A stretch of 64,000 bases of DNA from Dehalococcoidia bacterium (GTDB lineage: Bacteria; Chloroflexota; Dehalococcoidia; Lucifugimonadales; UBA3495). The stretch covers positions 70,455-134,454 of the forward strand of contig DUCU01000032.1 in NCBI GenBank assembly GCA_012959605.1, given 5' to 3'. The translations under genes were made by a program, and so were the position numbers. The notes under the pieces are model-generated. The model was not told the DNA's origin and made no database searches. It was given only the letters and a program-made list of their open reading frames with translations. Shown piece after piece: positions 58,411 through 64,000 of the stretch. Each line of letters opens with the position of its first letter. Within the stretch, counting starts at the first letter, position 1.

Positions 58411-58564
58411 TTCTGGCTCCTTGCAAGCTCAGGCAGGTCTCACGTTCGACTGTGCCGGGCACGTTGCTCCTACAATACTTAGTTTGGCTTTCGTAGTCAA
58501 CGCGAAGGCACGGGAATGAAACGACTCTGGGCGTGGTGAGTAAATCGCCTTTGCCCTATAATGG

Positions 58565-59416
58565 GTGATGACATTTGTCGTTGAGGGCGTGACGCACATG
58601 GACCTGGTTTTTGAAAAGGGCGACTCACAAAATCCTAGAGGGCATGCCTTACTTTATTTTCGAGTAGATACAGAGAAGGACACGGTGTATGCCACCTATG
58701 TGGTGACGCTGCCGGTGAAGTCGGACCTCACCAAGTACGTACCGCCGTTCCTGGCCTCTCATTTGGGCAACATGCCCCTCAGTGATCTATCTGCCTTTGC
58801 CATGCCCCCCGTTCCGGAAGCCCTAGGCACCTTCTCTGAGTTAGAGCGTCTTAGCGAACTGAGACAGGATGACCTGGTCTACGGCGGCAGCATGTTTTCC
58901 TTTGATCTGCCCAGGATGATGGAAATGGCCACAGAGGCTGTGCAGGTCTACTCCGGCCTATGTTCCGACTCCTTGGCCATGAACAGTACCCCGGCTGAGG
59001 GCGCCGCCGCTGCTATCAGCGAAGAACTCAGAGAGACGCTGGATATGCCGGCGGCCCAAGAACCGGAGCCTGAGCCCGACGATTCATACAATGTGAATGA
59101 AGTGCTTTTTAGCTTCATGAGCGAGTCCGATAAACTGGGCGAACTGTCAAAACTACTGGGCCGAATGCGGTTTGCCGTTGATGGCGCAGACACGACAGCG
59201 GCAGATGAGGTCGGCGCAGAGATAACCGTGTTGGCGCGGCATCTCCCCGAGAATTACAAGGTGGCTGACCTGTTGGTCGCTGCCAAAGACAACTCAGACC
59301 GCAGTTCCCAGTTGGCTAAACTCTACATTGACCGCTGCTTCCGGCTCTCCGCGGGTGAAGCCGGGGCCGCCACCGCGTTGGACGCCCAGATCCAGCTGCT
59401 GCGAGACCAAGGTTAG
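58565..59416 (+). CDS. Conserved-looking hypothetical protein
   Basis: 283 aa ORF; DTVYATYVVTLPVKSDLTKYVPPFLASHL; no family confidently recognised. Confidence 0.6.
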   Translation: MMTFVVEGVTHMDLVFEKGDSQNPRGHALLYFRVDTEKDTVYATYVVTLPVKSDLTKYVPPFLASHLGNMPLSDLSAFAMPPVPEALGTFSELERLSELRQDDLVYGGSMFSFDLPRMMEMATEAVQVYSGLCSDSLAMNSTPAEGAAAAISEELRETLDMPAAQEPEPEPDDSYNVNEVLFSFMSESDKLGELSKLLGRMRFAVDGADTTAADEVGAEITVLARHLPENYKVADLLVAAKDNSDRSSQLAKLYIDRCFRLSAGEAGAATALDAQIQLLRDQG

Positions 59417-59518
59417 TCCGGCGGATTCATAGATTAGCTCTCGGCTCTCCAATTTACGCGTTCTGATTTAACGCGCCCCTAATTAGCGAACATCGAATAA
59501 TGGGAGGAACACGACAGG

Positions 59519-60739
59519 TTGGCATACCTCTCCCGACTTCGGTTAACCAATTTTCGTAACCTCACCCGGCTAGATCTTGGGCTATCTCCAGGTGTCACGG
59601 TCTACTACGGCCCCAACGCCCAGGGCAAAACGACCCTTTTAGAAGCTGTGTATCTGCTTTGTATTGCACGTTCGTTCCGCGCTGAGAATGAACGTGAGGT
59701 CGTTACATTCCAAGCGGCCAATGCTGGCGAGCAAACGTTGGTGGACGGGACCATCGAAAAAAATGGCCAGCGTCTCCGCGTCATTGTTGGTTATCAACCC
59801 ACTCACCGTTCTGGAAACGACGCTAACGGCCTTGCTTACAACGTGCGTAAGGACATTAGGGTCAACCGCATAAAACGCACCGCTGGGGAGCTTATTGGCC
59901 AAGTGAACGCGGTGCTGTTCAGTGCCGCCGATATTGAGCTGGTTCAGGGCCCGCCATCAGGCCGCAGGCGTTTTCTGGATATTCTCCTGTCCCAGGCTGA
60001 CAATTTCTATCTGAAAGGATTGCAGCGGTATCAAAAAATCGTTCAGCAACGGAACCAGCTCCTGCGATTGGTCCGGGAGGGCCGGGCAAAAGCGGACGAG
60101 CTGACCTTTTGGAACGACGAGTTGGTGCGCGAGGGGGCCTGGATCACCTGGCGACGCTATGAAGCCATGCGCCAACTGACCCCGGCTTGCGTGCAGCACC
60201 ATGAAGATCTCAGCGGGCCCGAGGAAAACCTGGAAGTTGCGTATCGGCCCAGTGTCCTATTGGGTGGTGACCTTTCGGAGACGGAGAATAACTTTAGAGA
60301 AGCATTGGCCGCAGTGTCTTACCGAGAGAGAGCCCGCCCAGTTACTGCGGTTGGTCCCCACCGTGACGACTTCAATTTAATGATTGACGATGCAGATATG
60401 GGAATCTTTGCCTCCAGAGGCCAAGCACGGACTTTGGCGTTGACTCTGAGATTGGCCGAAGCTGAGTTTTTGTCTTCGGCCAGGGGTGAAGGACCAGTTG
60501 TGTTGTTTGACGATGCTTTTTCAGAGATGGACAGCTCCCGGCGGCACCGGCTCCTGGAGAAAGCCACCCACTACGAACAGGTTTTGATCACCACAACTGA
60601 CCTGGAACAAGTTAGTGAATTTTTCGGCTCCGGGGCCAACTATAATTACATCGCAAAGGGCCAGGTTTGGCCTTCAGATCAGGACGGCAATGTTTCTGAA
60701 AATCCGGTTACCTATGAAGATGAACCCGAGGCCGGATAG
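59519..60739 (+). CDS. recF: DNA replication and repair protein RecF
   Basis: LRLTNFRNLTRLDLGLSPGVTVYYGPNAQGKTTLLEAVYLL; GPPSGRRRFLDILLSQ; GPHRDDFNLMI; SRGQARTLALTLRLAE; TTG start. Confidence 0.92.
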   Translation: MAYLSRLRLTNFRNLTRLDLGLSPGVTVYYGPNAQGKTTLLEAVYLLCIARSFRAENEREVVTFQAANAGEQTLVDGTIEKNGQRLRVIVGYQPTHRSGNDANGLAYNVRKDIRVNRIKRTAGELIGQVNAVLFSAADIELVQGPPSGRRRFLDILLSQADNFYLKGLQRYQKIVQQRNQLLRLVREGRAKADELTFWNDELVREGAWITWRRYEAMRQLTPACVQHHEDLSGPEENLEVAYRPSVLLGGDLSETENNFREALAAVSYRERARPVTAVGPHRDDFNLMIDDADMGIFASRGQARTLALTLRLAEAEFLSSARGEGPVVLFDDAFSEMDSSRRHRLLEKATHYEQVLITTTDLEQVSEFFGSGANYNYIAKGQVWPSDQDGNVSENPVTYEDEPEAG

Positions 60740-60846
60740 GCTATCGACGAAACGGCGTGACCGGTGTATACATCATCCGTAAATGGTAAATAAATTAGCA
60801 GTTTGCCGACGTATCGATTTCGGGTTTGAGTAAAGGTATGAGTTAG

Positions 60847-63069
60847 ATGGCGGTGACCCAAGAAACACTGGACGAGATTGCGCTTTCTCGAGCCGAGTAC
60901 AACCTGATATTGGAGCGCCTGGAGCGGGAGCCAAACGCGGTTGAGTTGGGCATGTTTGGCGCGCTCTGGAGCGAACATTGCGGCTACAAGCATTCGCGGC
61001 CGCTCTTGCGCTTGTTCGCTCAAGATGAATCAACTCGGGCGGCAAGCCGTGTTCTCTCTCAAACCGGTGCGGAAAATGCCGGGGCAGTGGGTATTGGCGA
61101 CGGGTTGGCTGTGGTATTCAAAGTGGAGTCCCACAACCATCCCTCGGCAGTTGAGCCGCTCCAGGGTGCTGCGACCGGCGTGGGCGGCATTGTGAGAGAT
61201 ATCTTAGCCATGGGTGCGCGTCCCATTGCCTTGCTCAACTCGCTACGCTTTGGCCCCCTAAAAGATCCGCAAAACAGGCATCTTTTCCACGGCGTGGTCG
61301 GTGGTATCTCTTGGTATGGCAACTGCATTGGCGTGCCCGACGTCGCCGGTGAGATTTGCTTTGACGAGTCCTATTCCGGAAACCCTTTGGTCAACGCTAT
61401 GTGTGTAGGCCTGGTCCGCGCCGATAACATCGCAACCGCCGCAGCCAGTGAAGTGGACAACATCATGCTGCTGGTGGGCGCCGGAACCGGCCGTGACGGC
61501 ATCCACGGTGCGTCCGGGTTGGCGTCTCGGACCTTCGAAGAAGAAGTTGAGTTGCGCCCCACCGTTCAGGTAGGAAACCCGTTCCTAGAAAAAGTCCTGA
61601 TTGAAGCCTGCTTGGAAGCGCTGAGCACTGGTCTGGTCAATGCGATTCAAGACCTGGGTGCTGCAGGTTTGACTAGCGCGGCGATTGAGTCTGCGGCTAG
61701 CGGAGGCCGGGGAATTCGCCTTGATCTGGCCCAGGTGCACCAACGGGAGCAGGGCATGAGCCCTTACGAGGTGATGCTCTCCGAATCCCAAGAGCGAATG
61801 CTGTTGGTGGTTGCGCCGGAAAACGTGGCGGTCATCAAGGCGGTGATGGAGAAATGGGACGTGACCTGCCATGAGATTGGTCAGGTCATCGCCGAACAGA
61901 TTGCTCAGGTGTCCGTTGGCCCTGAGCTAGTGGCTGATCTGCCGATTGGACCGCTCTCGAAAGCACCTGAATACCGCTTGGAAGGGAAACCGTCTCAAGC
62001 AGATATCGACCGACTAGTTTTGGAACTGGATTCTGTTCCGCTGCCCAAGGACGGATCGCAAGAGACGTTGTTGCGGCTTTTGGCCTCGCCCAACATCGCC
62101 AACAAACAGGGCGTTTACCGTCAGTACGACCATCAGGTTCAGACCAATACCGTGGTTGGGCCGGGCAGCGACGCCGCAGTCCTGCGGATTAAAGGCACCA
62201 AGAAGGCCATCGCTGTCACCATTGACGGGAATGGCCGGTTCTGTCAGCTGGATCCGTATCAAGGCGGCCTGATCGTTGTGGCTGAGGTCTGCCGCAACCT
62301 GAGTTGTTCCGGCGCGTTGCCCTTGGCGATGACTGACTGTCTGAACTTTGGCAGTCCGGAGCGACCCGAAATATACCATCAGTTGGAACAATGCATATTG
62401 GGCATCACAGAAGCCTGCCGAGTACTAGAAGCTCCGGTGGTCAGCGGCAATGTGAGCTTGTACAACGAGTCCAGAGGTCAGGCGATATTCCCTACTCCAG
62501 TTTTGGGCGGCCTGGGCTTGTTGGAAGACGTCGCCAAGGCAACCAGATCGGCATTCGCCGGCGAAGGCTTAATGGTTGCTTTGTTGGGCGCAGATACCGA
62601 TCAGATAGACGTAAATGACCTGGCCGGGAGCGAGTACCTGAAATGCGTTCACGGGCGTGTTGCGGGTAGCCCAAAGATAGATATCAACCTGGAAAAGCGG
62701 GTGCAGCAGGCGTGTCGTGACGCGATCGGACGAGGTTTAATCTCATCGGCCCATGACTGCTCGGAAGGCGGACTGGCTGTGGCATTGGCTGAGTGTTCCA
62801 TCCAGGGTGGCACCGGCTTCACTGGGGACTTTACGGTTGATAACCGTTGGGACGCCGTCCTGTTTGGAGAGCGCCAATCCCGCATCGTGGTCAGCTTGCC
62901 TGAAAACGATTGGGATGCTCTGGCAAACCTCGCTGCAAGTATTGATGTGCCATTGCTGAAACTTGGCACCACCGGCGGTGACCGCTTCCAAATCAATGGA
63001 CAGGTGGACTTACCCGTCTCAAAGATTGCTGATGTGTGGAATAACGGTTTGGAATTGGCTGGTGGATAG
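60847..63069 (+). CDS. purL: Phosphoribosylformylglycinamidine synthase subunit PurL
   Basis: EHCGYKHSRPLLR; VESHNHPSAVEPLQGAATGVGGIVRDILAMGARPIALL. Confidence 0.95.
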   Translation: MAVTQETLDEIALSRAEYNLILERLEREPNAVELGMFGALWSEHCGYKHSRPLLRLFAQDESTRAASRVLSQTGAENAGAVGIGDGLAVVFKVESHNHPSAVEPLQGAATGVGGIVRDILAMGARPIALLNSLRFGPLKDPQNRHLFHGVVGGISWYGNCIGVPDVAGEICFDESYSGNPLVNAMCVGLVRADNIATAAASEVDNIMLLVGAGTGRDGIHGASGLASRTFEEEVELRPTVQVGNPFLEKVLIEACLEALSTGLVNAIQDLGAAGLTSAAIESAASGGRGIRLDLAQVHQREQGMSPYEVMLSESQERMLLVVAPENVAVIKAVMEKWDVTCHEIGQVIAEQIAQVSVGPELVADLPIGPLSKAPEYRLEGKPSQADIDRLVLELDSVPLPKDGSQETLLRLLASPNIANKQGVYRQYDHQVQTNTVVGPGSDAAVLRIKGTKKAIAVTIDGNGRFCQLDPYQGGLIVVAEVCRNLSCSGALPLAMTDCLNFGSPERPEIYHQLEQCILGITEACRVLEAPVVSGNVSLYNESRGQAIFPTPVLGGLGLLEDVAKATRSAFAGEGLMVALLGADTDQIDVNDLAGSEYLKCVHGRVAGSPKIDINLEKRVQQACRDAIGRGLISSAHDCSEGGLAVALAECSIQGGTGFTGDFTVDNRWDAVLFGERQSRIVVSLPENDWDALANLAASIDVPLLKLGTTGGDRFQINGQVDLPVSKIADVWNNGLELAGG

Positions 63070-64000
63070 CGCTCGGCTGCGGGTACTTTTCCTCACCCCC
63101 TATTTCCGGCCTTATTTGGGGGGTATTGAGCGTGCGATAGAACAGCTATCGTTCCAGATGCAGCAGTCGGACGCCGTGGAAGCTGTGGGTGTGCTCACCA
63201 CCAAGTACTCGTTCCCCCGCCGTCCCCAGCCCACCTGGGAAGATCAAGAGACGACGCCCGAGGGCATAGCGATTTACCGGTTGTCCGGGTTCCCTCGCCG
63301 GTCGTTACCGCTGCACTCGGTGCCGCTGGTCTGGTTCTCGCCCCTAAAGCTGAAGAAATACCTGGACGAGTTCAAGCCAGACGTGATCCATTTTGTTGGC
63401 GATGGCTGGTTCTGGGGGCATTTGTGGGCGTGGTTATTGTTCCGTGGTCGAGCCAAGTTCGTGTTTACGCCGTCGTACCACACACTGCCGCCGAGCAAAT
63501 GGTGGTTGAAGCCGATTAACGCTTTCTTATGTCACATCTCAGACCAGGTGGTGGCATTGACCAGCAGTGAAGCAGAGGGAGTGCACCGGGCTTATCTGGC
63601 CCCCAAAGACAAACTCGGTGTGATTGGCTGGGGGGCGTCCATTTACGAAAAAAGCGATTCAATCGAAGCCGACTCCACTCAGCAACGCGAACATGGGATG
63701 CCGCTGACTGTGTTGTGCGTTGGTCGTGTTGGAAGTCATAAGGGCCAACGTTGGTTGCTCGACACTTATATGCGGGCCCGTACTCAGTTCAACCGACCGG
63801 TTCGCCTGGTATTGGTTGGCCGGGATGAGGGAGGAACCACCAAGATTGAGAGTTTCATTTCCCGCAACGGACTCCATGATGAAATCATCGTCACTGGAGA
63901 GGTCTCTGATAGCAAACTGGCGGAGTGGTACGCAGAAGCTGACCTGTTTGCCCTATTCTCCCGCTTTGAGGCGTTTGGGTTGGTGTTCTTAGAAGCTATG
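63062..64000 (+). CDS. Glycosyltransferase family 4 protein (partial at window end)
   Basis: My own translation, absent from the ORF track because no stop falls in the window: VDSARLRVLFLTPYFRPYLGGIERAIEQL...VLCVGRVGSHKGQ...EADLFALFSRFEAFGLVFLEAM. Confidence 0.88.
   Translation, partial: MDSARLRVLFLTPYFRPYLGGIERAIEQLSFQMQQSDAVEAVGVLTTKYSFPRRPQPTWEDQETTPEGIAIYRLSGFPRRSLPLHSVPLVWFSPLKLKKYLDEFKPDVIHFVGDGWFWGHLWAWLLFRGRAKFVFTPSYHTLPPSKWWLKPINAFLCHISDQVVALTSSEAEGVHRAYLAPKDKLGVIGWGASIYEKSDSIEADSTQQREHGMPLTVLCVGRVGSHKGQRWLLDTYMRARTQFNRPVRLVLVGRDEGGTTKIESFISRNGLHDEIIVTGEVSDSKLAEWYAEADLFALFSRFEAFGLVFLEAM

Noticed and set aside
1-64000. CRISPR arrays, prophage, transposases, rRNA and tRNA genes
   Set aside because: None could be supported by reading the sequence. 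A tRNAscan/Infernal run would be needed to exclude small RNAs fully.

Overview
This 64 kb window is chromosomal bacterial sequence. The gene content fits a marine SAR202-like Chloroflexota lineage: a form II CoxL-type molybdenum hydroxylase, several luciferase-like flavin monooxygenases, and SDR/MaoC catabolic genes. That taxonomy is an inference. Main blocks: a nitrile hydratase alpha subunit; surE; a coxS-L-M operon; lysA, holB, cmk, plsC and dgt; a catabolic island at 14.2-23.9 kb; an ABC-2 exporter; ctaA-ctaB and a caa3-type oxidase operon whose subunit IV carries an azurin-like domain; a complete gcvT-H-PA-PB operon; obg-nadD-pyrE; erpA; recF; purL; and a glycosyltransferase running off the right edge. 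The most notable observation is a gene the ORF track truncates at 57241..57525 (-). It reads as an Rdx/SelW-like selenoprotein with an in-frame UGA in a C-V-A-U motif, followed by a SECIS-like hairpin. Other items worth checking are the CoxD-azurin fusion, a PSP1/RicT gene broken by two compensating 1-nt indels, a decayed carboxymuconolactone decarboxylase gene, a lipoprotein beta-propeller gene split by TAG, an Obg with altered G1/G3 motifs next to an AT-rich divergent region, and a 100-bp inverted-terminus intergenic element. I saw no rRNA, tRNA, CRISPR array or transposase.
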